From the NCBI GenBank assembly GCA_002010065.2, contig MTMD02000002.1, positions 556,740 to 620,739 of the forward strand: a DNA stretch of 64,000 nucleotides, given 5' to 3'. Below, piece by piece: positions 34,501 through 43,003 of the stretch. Position numbers and translations under genes: made by a program. The first letter of the stretch is position 1; each line of letters begins with the position of its first letter. Origin of the DNA: Candidatus Pyrohabitans jungbluthii (lineage in GTDB: Archaea; Hydrothermarchaeota; Hydrothermarchaeia; Hydrothermarchaeales; BMS3B). Below the pieces are notes generated by a model. It searched no databases. It had not been told where the DNA came from and saw only the letters and a program-made list of their open reading frames with translations.

Positions 34501-35784
34501 ATGCTTATAAAGAATGCGAAAATTGCTACGCCGAGTGGCATAATCTCTGGTGAGATACTCATCGAGGGGGAAAAAATCGCTGCCGTTGGAAAAGCCATTA
34601 AGGCGAGGGGGGAAGAGAAGCTCAACCTTAAAGGAAAGCTGGTAATCCCAGGCATAGTCGACATGCACGTGCACATGCGCGATTTTACCGAAAGGCATAA
34701 GGAAGACTTAACCAGCGGAAGCAGGGCAGCGCTCGCCGGTGGGGTTACCACCTTCTTTGAGATGCCAAACACAAGGCCAGCGATAACCACTGCTTCAACC
34801 TACCAGCGACGCTTAGCCCTCGCTAATCGGAAATCACTGGTAGACTTCGGCATATACTTCGGTGTTACTAAGGAGAACCTTCCAGAGCTTGCCAAGCTCT
34901 CACCCAAAGCTTGCAAAATTTACCTCGACGGCACTCTTGGTGAGGTGGATTACACCACCGTAGAGGAGGCTCTTAAAATAGCAAGCTTCGTGGCGGTGCA
35001 TGCTGAGGACGGCGCAACGATAGCGCGCAATATGAAGAAAATCAAAAGCGTGGGAAACGACTTCACAAAGCACTGCGAAATTCGAAGTCCGGAGGCTGAG
35101 AGCATCGCCGTGGAGAAAGTTGCCCAGATTGCCGCGAGGTTAAAAAAGAGGGTGCACATCTGCCACATCTCAGCTGCAAAGGCTTTAGATTATCTCAATG
35201 AGCACACCACCTGTGAGGTTACCCCGCATCACCTTCTTTTAACCAGAAAAGCCCTCGCAGAAATGGGAAGCTATGCAAAGACCAATCCTCCGCTGCGCTC
35301 CACTGGCGATGTAGCAGCGCTGTGGAGTGCGCTTAAAGAGGGCAGAATCTCATGCATAGCCAGCGACCATGCTCCTCATTCGCTTGCGGACAAAGATGAT
35401 AGCCCTCTCGAGGCAGCCTCAGGCATTCCCAATCTTGAGACAATGCTTCCACTCCTCCTCACCATGGTAAACAGGGGAAGGCTGAGCGTGAGCGAGCTGG
35501 TGAAGCTCTGTTGCGAGGCGCCGGCAAAGCTCTTGGGGCTTGAGAATAAGGGTTCCATTCTTCCTGGTAAAGACGCTGACCTTGTTGTTGTGGACATGCG
35601 CCGCGAAGGTGTGGTTAGCGCCGAGGATTTCCACTCGAAGGCGAAATATTCCCCCTTCGAGGGGTGGCGTCTCCGTGGAGCCGTTGATACGGTTCTACTG
35701 CGCGGAGAAATAGCATACCAGGATGAGGACTTTCTTGTTAAGCCCGGATATGGCAAGCCTGCGCTAGGGCTCCTCTCGCACTGA
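34501..35784 (+). CDS. pyrC: Dihydroorotase
   Basis: 427 residues. The amidohydrolase metal motif DMHVHMRDF (H56, H58) is followed by EMPNTRPA and a KIYLDGT segment. HAEDG, the His in VHICHISAAKA, TPHHLLL, TNPPLR and SDHAPH complete the class I dihydroorotase set. It cyclises carbamoyl-aspartate to dihydroorotate in pyrimidine synthesis. Its 3' end overlaps the convergent membrane gene by 21 bp. The promoter just upstream indicates independent expression. Confidence 0.95.
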   Translation: MLIKNAKIATPSGIISGEILIEGEKIAAVGKAIKARGEEKLNLKGKLVIPGIVDMHVHMRDFTERHKEDLTSGSRAALAGGVTTFFEMPNTRPAITTASTYQRRLALANRKSLVDFGIYFGVTKENLPELAKLSPKACKIYLDGTLGEVDYTTVEEALKIASFVAVHAEDGATIARNMKKIKSVGNDFTKHCEIRSPEAESIAVEKVAQIAARLKKRVHICHISAAKALDYLNEHTTCEVTPHHLLLTRKALAEMGSYAKTNPPLRSTGDVAALWSALKEGRISCIASDHAPHSLADKDDSPLEAASGIPNLETMLPLLLTMVNRGRLSVSELVKLCCEAPAKLLGLENKGSILPGKDADLVVVDMRREGVVSAEDFHSKAKYSPFEGWRLRGAVDTVLLRGEIAYQDEDFLVKPGYGKPALGLLSH

Positions 35785-36300
35785 ACCCCTCTCCCTCTCT
35801 CGCGAGACCACTTCCTTCAGCGAGGTTTTCGGCGTTACCTGCTTTCGTCTGCGCCTCTTTTTCTTCTCCTTCTTTTCTGGCTTAAAAATTGCTTTTATGT
35901 CCTCTTCATCGAGTTTGCACTCCTTGGCTCGCTCATAAATCTCGCGAACCCTCTTCTCTACCTTGAGCACTTCGTACACTAAAATAATCGCCGCAAGTAT
36001 AACCAGGATGTCGGCAGCTATACCCACGCTGGTGAATATCATTACCGCACCTATCACTGTAATCTCAAAGAGGAGAACTACAATGCTGGCGATTATTATC
36101 TTCTGGAAGTTTCTTACGGGGTTCTCCCTTATGAGAAGGTATGAGATAGCAAAAAGGAAAAAGAAGAGAGCAAGAACCTGCGGAAAGGATATGCCTTTAA
36201 TAAAGATACCTACAAAAAAGGTGACAACTAGCACTCCTATTAACATGAACAGTGCAGCGAGCACATAGCCAAGCACCTGAAAACCCTTCGACGCCTGCAT
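35764..36300 (-). CDS. Four-TM membrane protein with basic cytoplasmic tail
   Basis: 178 residues. About four TM helices lie between residues 8 and 112 (VLGYVLAALFMLIGVLVVTF and others). A coiled segment follows, then a very basic stretch (KKEKKKRRRRKQ) and a charged end. By the positive-inside rule the tail is cytoplasmic. No family was recognised. It has GAGAGGTGG about 4 nt before ATG 36300 and is divergent from the DUF4177-like gene. Confidence 0.72.
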   Translation of the reverse strand: MQASKGFQVLGYVLAALFMLIGVLVVTFFVGIFIKGISFPQVLALFFFLFAISYLLIRENPVRNFQKIIIASIVVLLFEITVIGAVMIFTSVGIAADILVILAAIILVYEVLKVEKRVREIYERAKECKLDEEDIKAIFKPEKKEKKKRRRRKQVTPKTSLKEVVSRERERGSVREEP

Positions 36301-36320
36301 CTACCACCTCTCCAAAAGCC

Positions 36321-36363
36321 AGATTTATATTGCGCTTATGTCTTTATAATTTATCAGGAGGTG
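36321..36363 (+). promoter_or_regulatory. TATA box and strong ribosome-binding site of the DUF4177-like gene
   Basis: gatttatattg at 36322-36332 is a TATA candidate that is near-symmetrical and may serve the divergent membrane gene too. AGGAGGTG at 36356-36363 sits 4 nt before ATG 36368, an unusually complete Shine-Dalgarno for this window, where many genes look leaderless. Confidence 0.55.
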
Positions 36364-36367
36364 TGGT

Positions 36368-36520
36368 ATGGATACCTTCGAGTATGAGGTAATTAACGTC
36401 AGGCACGCTAAAGAAAAAGGCATGCTTAGCCTGGAGAACCTTCTAAATAAAATGGGAAAAAAGGGCTGGGAGCTTGTGGGCATAGATGGAGACCACTATA
36501 TATTCAAGCGTAGGGTTTGA
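36368..36520 (+). CDS. Small DUF4177-like protein
   Basis: 50 residues, beginning MDTFEYEVI, with LENLLNKMGKKGWELVGI and ending HYIFKRRV. The pattern Y-x-V...LN-x-G-x-x-GWELV...FKR is that of the DUF4177 family, small beta-alpha-beta proteins of unknown role. The ATG is preceded by AGGAGGTG, strongly supporting translation. It ends 9 bp before the convergent histone gene stop. Confidence 0.75.
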   Translation: MDTFEYEVINVRHAKEKGMLSLENLLNKMGKKGWELVGIDGDHYIFKRRV

Positions 36521-36529
36521 GCTTTGAGC

Positions 36530-36730
36530 CTACCTGCTCGCCAACTTGATATCACTGGCTTTGACGGTCTTCCTCTTCGCGTGTTTGGCGAGCTTTCCAG
36601 CTTCGCTCGCGATCTCAGTGCCTATCTCCTCAAGCAGTTCAGCAAGCACAACCGCAGCGTCCCTGCCCACACGCATGTTTGTCGCTTTCCTGATAATCCT
36701 ACCACACGCAGCTACAGGTAATTCTCCCAT
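36530..36730 (-). CDS. Archaeal histone
   Basis: 66 residues forming a minimal histone fold without tails. [12 protein letters not shown] is helix 1 and [17 protein letters not shown] is the start of helix 2. [19 protein letters not shown] carries the RKT loop and the closing helix. Residues expected to contact DNA (R and K in both loops) are present. It forms dimers and hypernucleosomes that wrap DNA. A TATA-like element at 36770-36778 and GAGGTGG about 9 nt before the ATG fit a leadered, highly expressed transcript. Confidence 0.96.
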   Translation of the reverse strand: MGELPVAACGRIIRKATNMRVGRDAAVVLAELLEEIGTEIASEAGKLAKHAKRKTVKASDIKLASR

Positions 36731-36769
36731 AAATCAACCACCTCATGATTATTTTTTAGTCTCATTCAA

Positions 36770-36778
36770 GATAAAGCT
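36770..36778 (-). promoter_or_regulatory. TATA box of the histone gene
   Basis: CTTTATCT on the minus strand lies about 40-48 nt before the histone ATG at 36730. Transcription would start near 36748, leaving a short leader containing GAGGTGG. Confidence 0.45.
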
Positions 36779-36795
36779 TTCGCTTAAAGAAATCG

Positions 36796-37698
36796 CTACT
36801 CTGCCTTTGCCTTTACCATTTTCTTTGAGTACTTTTGGACTATCTTCTCTGTGCTCACTATGTTCTTGTCCAGTCCAAGCTCCGCATATGGCTCAAGACC
36901 TAAAGCTAAGCCTATTAGCTGGGTGATGTAGAGCACTGGTATACCCAACTCCTCACCGTAGTGCTTCTCAATCTCAGGCTGCTTGGCGTCCAAGCTCATA
37001 TGGCACAGGGGACAAGCGACGATTATAGCCTGCGCTCCCGCTTCCTTCGCTTCCTTGATTATCTCGTAGCTCAGCTTGTGCATCGCCGCTTCGTTGCTCA
37101 CCATCACGGGTCCGCCGCAGCACCGTGTTTTTCGGGTAAAGGGCAGTACCGTAGCGCCCAAAGCCTGGATTATCTTGTCCATGCTGGTAGGGTTCTCCAC
37201 ATCGTCGAAGCTCTCCTTGCCTGGCGGACGGGTGATGTAGCACCCGTAGTAGGGCACAACCCTCAAGCCTTCCAACGGCTCAGCAACCTTCTCTGCGAGA
37301 GCCTCTATGCCCAAGTCATTGACCAGTACATCGAGAGGGTGCCTTACCTTTACCTCACCCTTTACCTCTAGACCCGTACCCTCGAGAGCCTTGTTGAGCT
37401 TTGCGCGATTCTCCTCACTTTCAAGCACGTACTCGCGAGTTTGCTTAAGGTTCTGGTAGCACGCTGGGCAGGGTGCGACAACCTCCTTACCCTGCGCCTC
37501 AGCGCGTGCAAGGTCGCGAGCCGGAAGAGCAAGCGAGAGGAGCTTGCTCGTGGCATGCGCCGCCGAAGCTCCGCAGCAGCTCCAGTCTTCGAGCTCCTCA
37601 AACTCTAAGCCTAAAGCAGTAAAAACACTCCTGAAGCTCAGGTCATACTCCCTAGCAGTAGCCTCCAGAGAACAGCCAGGGTAGTAAGCATAGCTCAT
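36796..37698 (-). CDS. hdrB: CoB-CoM heterodisulfide reductase subunit B
   Basis: 300 residues with two complete CCG domains: YPGC...SCCG...CPAC in the first half and YYGC...RCCGG...CPLC in the second. These bind the two non-cubane [4Fe-4S] clusters that reduce the CoM-S-S-CoB disulfide in methanogens. Length is normal. It overlaps hdrC by 4 bp. HdrA is not adjacent, as in several archaea where hdrCB is unlinked. Compared with the HdrB-like gene at 17417, this copy looks canonical. A methyl-coenzyme-M system cannot be inferred from this pair alone. Confidence 0.92.
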   Translation of the reverse strand: MSYAYYPGCSLEATAREYDLSFRSVFTALGLEFEELEDWSCCGASAAHATSKLLSLALPARDLARAEAQGKEVVAPCPACYQNLKQTREYVLESEENRAKLNKALEGTGLEVKGEVKVRHPLDVLVNDLGIEALAEKVAEPLEGLRVVPYYGCYITRPPGKESFDDVENPTSMDKIIQALGATVLPFTRKTRCCGGPVMVSNEAAMHKLSYEIIKEAKEAGAQAIIVACPLCHMSLDAKQPEIEKHYGEELGIPVLYITQLIGLALGLEPYAELGLDKNIVSTEKIVQKYSKKMVKAKAE

Positions 37699-38327
37699 TC
37701 TCCAGCCTCCATCTTAGCCACGTTTTCGAATATCTTCTTAACCTCATCGCCACGGGCGATTTTCACCGGTTTAAAGGGCAACTTACCCTTTTTCATGAGT
37801 GTGATTCCAAAGGGGGCGTTCTTTAGAAGGTAGCCCAGCTTTGAGGCGATGCCCTCTCTGCTACCCAGTGTAGCCTTCAACAGAAGCAGAGGCTCAAATT
37901 GCCTTCCAAGATTAGCCACGATTTCGTTGAAGTTCCTGTAAAAGGACACTGCCCTTGGATTGGCAATGTTCGAGTTGTACCCCTCCTTCATGGCTATGCT
38001 CTTAAGCGCCGCCATTACCTCGGTTATCTTAACCTCTCGTGGGCATCGCACCTGACACTGATAACACGAGGCGCACAACCAGATGGTGCGACTGCTCAGC
38101 ACGCGATCGCGCATACCAAGGTTCACCATGCGGATTATTTGCCTTGGGGTATAATCCATAGCTGAGACAGTGGGGCAACCTCCACTGCAGGTACCGCACT
38201 GGTAGCATGCGGTAATGCCCTCGCCACCCGCTGCAATAACCTCACTCTTAAAGTCCACGCCAGACAAAGTGATGCCTCCTAGCAGCTTTACGAATTTATC
38301 ATTATTGTTCATTATATACTTTTGCAT
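37695..38327 (-). CDS. hdrC: CoB-CoM heterodisulfide reductase subunit C
   Basis: 210 residues with two ferredoxin-type motifs, CYQCGTCSGGCP near 41-52 and CASCYQCQVRCP near 85-96. These bind the [4Fe-4S] clusters relaying electrons to HdrB. ATG 38312 is a likely alternative start: a TATA-like tttttaat lies about 26 nt upstream of it, suggesting a leaderless message. The order hdrC-hdrB with a 4-bp overlap is the common archaeal arrangement. Confidence 0.92.
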   Translation of the reverse strand: MQKYIMNNNDKFVKLLGGITLSGVDFKSEVIAAGGEGITACYQCGTCSGGCPTVSAMDYTPRQIIRMVNLGMRDRVLSSRTIWLCASCYQCQVRCPREVKITEVMAALKSIAMKEGYNSNIANPRAVSFYRNFNEIVANLGRQFEPLLLLKATLGSREGIASKLGYLLKNAPFGITLMKKGKLPFKPVKIARGDEVKKIFENVAKMEAGE

Positions 38328-38351
38328 AACATTAAAAAGTTTTCCATAATG

Positions 38352-38361
38352 AATATATTTG
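38352..38361 (+). promoter_or_regulatory. TATA-like element upstream of tRNA-Cys
   Basis: aatatatttg lies 35-44 nt before the mature 5' end of tRNA-Cys, a suitable distance for a precursor with a short leader trimmed by RNase P. Confidence 0.4.
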
Positions 38362-38395
38362 ATGAGGTCAAAGTAGAGGCAAAGTATGCCACCAA

Positions 38396-38467
38396 GCCGG
38401 GGTAGTCTAGAGGCGAGGCGGCGGACTGCAGATCCGCTTTACGTGAGTTCAAATCTCACCCCCGGCT
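38396..38467 (+). tRNA. tRNA-Cys (GCA anticodon)
   Basis: Acceptor GCCGGGG pairs with CCCCGGC, with the Cys-specific discriminator T. The anticodon stem is GCGGA/TCCGC with loop CTGCAGA, giving GCA. The T-stem is GTGAG/CTCAC with loop TTCAAAT. There is no intron and no CCA. aglB starts 25 bp downstream. Confidence 0.96.
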
Positions 38468-38492
38468 TTCACATTTTCTATTGTAATTTGTT

Positions 38493-40676
38493 ATGGTTGC
38501 AGGGAAAAATTTATTAGAGTGGGTGTTGGATTCTGAAATCACTATGGGAGAAGTTGACTGGCGGAAGCTCATGAGGTCAAAGAGATTCAAGCAGTTTTCT
38601 TTAGTTTTTGCCATCTTTCTCATCGGTTTTGCCACGCGTTACATAACAAAGCACCAGCTGCTCTTTGACCCAGACAGCTACTGGTGGTACCAGCTTGCCA
38701 TGTACTTCGCAGGTATAGACGACGGGCGATTGCAGTACTTTCACAAAGTGGGTGGAAAGACGATATATGAGCTAGCATACTACCCCACGGGTAGGGTACT
38801 GGAAAAGGAACTTCTCCTCCTTCCATTCACCATCGGCTTTTCATACAAAATTCTGGGCATTTTTGGCGCGCCTCAAACCCCAGAAGGACTTCTTAACTAT
38901 ATGTTTTTCTTTGGTCCCTTCTTCGGCGCCCTCACAGCTGTTTTGGCATATTTCCTTGGCAAGGAGCTTACTGGAAGTGATAAAGCGGGATTCGTTGCAG
39001 CGGTGTTCTATTCCTTTGCTCACTTTGCAATGACGAGAAACACAGCTGGCGATACTGGACAAGAGAGCTTGGGTAGTTTTTTCCTGTTTTTAATGGTCTA
39101 TCTGTTCATTGTCTCCGTGAAGCAAAAGGAATTGAAGCTTAACGTTGGCTATGCAATAGCTTCTGGAATAGTATTTCTGCTTGCTGCGAATACATGGGGT
39201 GGAACGAGCTTCTACTGGGGGTTGATAGCCTCTGCAGTTTTTGTATATCTCGCAGTTAACGTAGCGCTCAACCGTCCTTTAAAGGAGTACAAAAGCGTGT
39301 GCGTTAGTTTTCCTGTATTCATCCTCATCGGCGTTTTTATACCCTCACTCTTTGGTATCGGCAACTCCTATGTTATTGGAAAGATGAGTACCCACAATGT
39401 CTTCCAAAATCTATCTTACCTTATTGTGATCATCTGCCTCTTTTTGATAGGTTATGAGGAGTTGAGAAAAAAGAAAGAACTTTCGCTTCAGCCGAGGGTT
39501 ATTTTTCTTGGAACTATTGTGATTGTTGTACTTGGTCTTTTTGCCACTGGCAAGTTTGTTATATTTGAGAGGATCTCCGATTTTATATACAGACTCATTT
39601 TTGCCCCTGAAGAGAAGGGGCTAACTGGCAAAACCGTTGCTTACTACCGCTCCACTGGTTTTACGGAATTTAAAGGTACCTTTGGCGCACTACTGCTTGC
39701 GATCCCTGCAGGCTTTCTCCTAATAGGATATGATCTCTATAAAAAGAGGGAATTCACAAGCTTATTCATGATATTTTTCATGATCCTTGGCATAGTTGCC
39801 TTCAGGTGGATGATTAGGCTGTCATACCTCATGGCTTTCATCCTGCCCCTTTTCATTGCATTCCTGTTTGCCAGATATATAGACAAACAAAAGCCACAGT
39901 TGAAACATGCAAGACCTAAAAAGAAAAAAGATGCTCAAGAGAGCCAGGGCATGCGAAGGTTTAATATAGTAATAGGCTTCGCTGTGCTCCTCTTTCTTAT
40001 CTCTCCGATACTGGTTACAAGCATCCAATCACTCAAAGCTCAGAAGTTTGCAGACCAGAGCGTCATGCCTTGGAAGGATGCTGGTGAGTGGATTAAAAAG
40101 AATACTCCAGAAAACGCCTTGCTCATCCACTGGTGGGATTACGGCTACCACCTGCAGACCTTCGCCATACGAAGAACGATCGTTGATGGTGGTAATATAG
40201 GACCGATTATAACAGGCAAACATAGAAATATCGATGTAGCCAAAGCCTTCACGTCGCCTGAAGAGGATTTTTACAAATACATAGCTCCCTACAATCCAGA
40301 TAATCTGCCTATCTACGTCCTCGTAAGCGTGGAGGAATTCGGCAAAAGCGGGGCGATAAACTTCCATGCCCAGGATGAGCTCTTCATCAGCCCTTTCCGG
40401 GTACAGAGAACTGGCGACCCAAAAAGGGACAACGCAAATATTCAGGCAATCTTACAACGCTATGGGTTTACTACCTATGCGCTGGTTAACGCGGGCAACA
40501 GCTATATGATATGGGGGCTTCACCAGCGCGATGCTCGTGGCAACTACCACCCAGAGTGGGCGAATAAGGTCTTAGCCAAACTCCTGCCCTTCAACACAGG
40601 CATGGGCAAAGGAATGAAACATTTCAGGCTGGTTTATCATAATGGTTACGTTTATATTTACAGGTATATCCCCTGA
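38493..40676 (+). CDS. aglB: Oligosaccharyltransferase AglB (STT3 family)
   Basis: 727 residues. About 12-13 TM helices lie within residues 30-510, with the metal-binding loop LFDPDSYWWY near 64-73. A soluble C-terminal domain carries the acceptor-recognition motif WWDYG at about 547-551 and a DVAKAF (DK-type) motif about 40 residues later. It transfers lipid-linked glycan to Asn in N-x-S/T sequons at the outer face of the membrane. It opens the glycan island, 13 bp before ugd. The start is uncertain; ATG 38544 would drop 17 residues. Confidence 0.95.
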   Translation: MVAGKNLLEWVLDSEITMGEVDWRKLMRSKRFKQFSLVFAIFLIGFATRYITKHQLLFDPDSYWWYQLAMYFAGIDDGRLQYFHKVGGKTIYELAYYPTGRVLEKELLLLPFTIGFSYKILGIFGAPQTPEGLLNYMFFFGPFFGALTAVLAYFLGKELTGSDKAGFVAAVFYSFAHFAMTRNTAGDTGQESLGSFFLFLMVYLFIVSVKQKELKLNVGYAIASGIVFLLAANTWGGTSFYWGLIASAVFVYLAVNVALNRPLKEYKSVCVSFPVFILIGVFIPSLFGIGNSYVIGKMSTHNVFQNLSYLIVIICLFLIGYEELRKKKELSLQPRVIFLGTIVIVVLGLFATGKFVIFERISDFIYRLIFAPEEKGLTGKTVAYYRSTGFTEFKGTFGALLLAIPAGFLLIGYDLYKKREFTSLFMIFFMILGIVAFRWMIRLSYLMAFILPLFIAFLFARYIDKQKPQLKHARPKKKKDAQESQGMRRFNIVIGFAVLLFLISPILVTSIQSLKAQKFADQSVMPWKDAGEWIKKNTPENALLIHWWDYGYHLQTFAIRRTIVDGGNIGPIITGKHRNIDVAKAFTSPEEDFYKYIAPYNPDNLPIYVLVSVEEFGKSGAINFHAQDELFISPFRVQRTGDPKRDNANIQAILQRYGFTTYALVNAGNSYMIWGLHQRDARGNYHPEWANKVLAKLLPFNTGMGKGMKHFRLVYHNGYVYIYRYIP

Positions 40677-40689
40677 TTGAGGTGAATCC

Positions 40690-41979
40690 ATGAATATCTC
40701 TGTTATAGGTACCGGTTATGTTGGCCTAGTAACTGGAGCATGTTTTGCAGAGCTTGGAAATAATGTTATATGCGTGGATGTAGACGCTGAGAGAGTAAAA
40801 AAAGTAAATAAGGCAGAGGCACCGATTTATGAGCGTGGTTTGGACAAACTTCTTAAAAAACATGTGCCAAATGGAAAATTAAGGGCAACATTGGACATCT
40901 ATGAAGCCGTTAGGGATACAGATGTTACATTTATCTGCGTTGGCACACCCTCCGGGCTAATGGATTATATAGACCTCAAGTACGTGGAGCAGGTGAGCAG
41001 GGATATAGGGGGGGTACTAAAGGATAAGGATGATTTCCACGTGGTGGTGGTGAAGAGCACAGTAGTGCCAGGTACAACTGAGCATACAGTTACTCCTATA
41101 ATAGAGGAGTACTCAGGTAAAAAAGCTGGCAATGACTTCGGCATAGCCATGAATCCTGAATTTCTACGAGAAGGCAGCGCCGTTGAGGACTTCATGAATC
41201 CCGACAGAATCGTTCTTGGTTATACCGATGAGAAAACAGGTAAAATACTTCGAGAACTTTATAAAGATTTTACCTGCCCAATAATGGAAACCGATCCTAA
41301 AACCGCAGAGATGATTAAGTATGCCACCAACTCCTTCCTTGCAGTGAAAATCAGCTTCATAAATGAAATAGGAAACATCTGCAAACTTCTGGGCATTGAT
41401 GTATACGAAGTGGCTAAAGGTTTAGGCCTGGACCACCGTATCTCGCCTCACTTTCTTCGCGCTGGCTTGGGCTTTGGCGGAAGCTGCTTCCCTAAAGACG
41501 TTAAAGCTCTTGTGGGCAAAGCTAAGGAAGCTTACTACCGCCCAATCATCCTCAACGCAGCTCTTGAAGTTAACGAGTCTCAGCCTTTGCGCTTGATAGA
41601 ACTTCTTGAAAAGCGGGCAGGAAATTTGCGAGACAAAGACGTTACGGTGCTTGGACTTGCCTTCAAGCCAGGTACAGACGACATGCGTGAAGCTCCCTCC
41701 ATAAAAATTATTCATACTCTTCTTACGAAAGGAGCAAGAGTGCATGCCCATGACCCTAAGGCGATAGAGAATGCGAAGAAGATTTTTGGGACTCACGAGA
41801 GGCTGTTTTACTACAAAAAGGCAGAGGAAGCGGTGTCAAAAAGCAAGTACGTGCTTTTAGTCACTGAGTGGGACGAGTACAGAAAAAAGGAGCTTTATAA
41901 GGGCAAAGAAGTGTTCGACGGTAGGAGGGTGCTCGAAGCAAAGGAGCTGAGCGACTACTACGAAGGGATATGCTGGTGA
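40690..41979 (+). CDS. ugd: UDP-glucose 6-dehydrogenase (nucleotide-sugar dehydrogenase)
   Basis: 429 residues. NAD motif GTGYVGLVTGAC at 7-18, the catalytic thiolate Cys266 in GFGGSCFPKD, and the C-terminal LGLAFKPGTDDMREAPS segment. It oxidises UDP-glucose to UDP-glucuronate with two NAD; GDP-mannose or UDP-GlcNAc dehydrogenase activity cannot be excluded by eye. GAGGTGA lies 6 nt before the ATG. It is followed within 4 bp by a decarboxylase-like SDR that would use its product. Confidence 0.93.
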   Translation: MNISVIGTGYVGLVTGACFAELGNNVICVDVDAERVKKVNKAEAPIYERGLDKLLKKHVPNGKLRATLDIYEAVRDTDVTFICVGTPSGLMDYIDLKYVEQVSRDIGGVLKDKDDFHVVVVKSTVVPGTTEHTVTPIIEEYSGKKAGNDFGIAMNPEFLREGSAVEDFMNPDRIVLGYTDEKTGKILRELYKDFTCPIMETDPKTAEMIKYATNSFLAVKISFINEIGNICKLLGIDVYEVAKGLGLDHRISPHFLRAGLGFGGSCFPKDVKALVGKAKEAYYRPIILNAALEVNESQPLRLIELLEKRAGNLRDKDVTVLGLAFKPGTDDMREAPSIKIIHTLLTKGARVHAHDPKAIENAKKIFGTHERLFYYKKAEEAVSKSKYVLLVTEWDEYRKKELYKGKEVFDGRRVLEAKELSDYYEGICW

Positions 41980-41983
41980 GGTC

Positions 41984-43003
41984 ATGATCGAAGAGGACGT
42001 GGATGCTATAATCAGAGGGCTTGAGAAAGACAACATTTCTTTTGAAGATAGGAAAGTGCTTGTCACAGGCGGCGCAGGTTTTCTGGGCTCGTGGATATGC
42101 GACGTGCTTGTCAAGCAGGGTGCTGAGGTTACGTGCTTAGACAACTTCGCCAGTGGGTTGCGTTCAAATATAGAACATCTTATGGAGAAGGAGAATTTCA
42201 CCTTTGTGGAGCACGACATCTCTAAGCCCATCTTTTTCGATAAGCGCTTCGACTTAGTGATGCACCTCGCCTCTCGTGCTTCGCCCTTTGAGTTCGAAAA
42301 GTTCCCCATCCAGATATTAAAGGCAAATACTCTCGGGATATGGGTAGCCCTCGGCATTGCGAAAAAGCATCGTGCAAGATTTCTGTACGCTTCCACAAGC
42401 GAGGTTTATGGCAACCCCCCAGCGAGCTTCATCCCAACTCCTGAAACCTACAACGGCAACGTTAACCCTGTAGGACCCAGAAGCTGCTACGATGAAGCGA
42501 AGCGTGCCGGCGAAGCTTTTGTCATGGCTTATCGCTTGGAGCATGGATTGGATACCCGCATTGCTAGAATTTTTAATACATATGGTCCCAGAATGCGTGC
42601 CGGCGATATCTATGGTAGAGTTGTTCCCCGCTTTATAGAGCAGGCACTGAACAATAAACCCATAACAGTCTTTGGTACAGGTGAACAGACAAGGAGTTTT
42701 ACTTACGTGAGTGATGAAGTGGAAGGATTGCTCAGGCTAGCTGGTATCGAGGGGCTGGGGGGAGAGGTGGTAAATATAGGGAATAATAAGGAGACGACTA
42801 TTCTTGAGCTCGCCGAGCTTATAAAAAAGCTGTGTAATTCAAGCTCAGAGATAGTTTTCCTTCCTCTGCCAAAAGACGACCCTTTGCGACGCTGCCCCGA
42901 CATTAGCAAGGCGAAAAAACTTTTAAAATGGAAACCAAAGGTTTCACTGGAGGAGGGATTAAAGAAAACTATAGAGTGGTTCAAATATTATAGTAGCTCT
43001 TGA
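41984..43003 (+). CDS. UDP-glucuronate decarboxylase-like SDR (UDP-xylose synthase type)
   Basis: 339 residues. Rossmann motif GGAGFLGS near 29-36 after a 20-residue N-terminal extension. HLASRASPFEFEKFPIQ, EVYGNP, and catalytic Y169-x3-K173 in SCYDEAKR are all close to UXS-type enzymes. It should convert UDP-GlcA from Ugd to UDP-xylose; a plain epimerase is the alternative. Placement 4 bp after ugd supports sequential action. It converges on the 4-epimerase gene with a 23-bp overlap. Confidence 0.87.
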   Translation: MIEEDVDAIIRGLEKDNISFEDRKVLVTGGAGFLGSWICDVLVKQGAEVTCLDNFASGLRSNIEHLMEKENFTFVEHDISKPIFFDKRFDLVMHLASRASPFEFEKFPIQILKANTLGIWVALGIAKKHRARFLYASTSEVYGNPPASFIPTPETYNGNVNPVGPRSCYDEAKRAGEAFVMAYRLEHGLDTRIARIFNTYGPRMRAGDIYGRVVPRFIEQALNNKPITVFGTGEQTRSFTYVSDEVEGLLRLAGIEGLGGEVVNIGNNKETTILELAELIKKLCNSSSEIVFLPLPKDDPLRRCPDISKAKKLLKWKPKVSLEEGLKKTIEWFKYYSSS

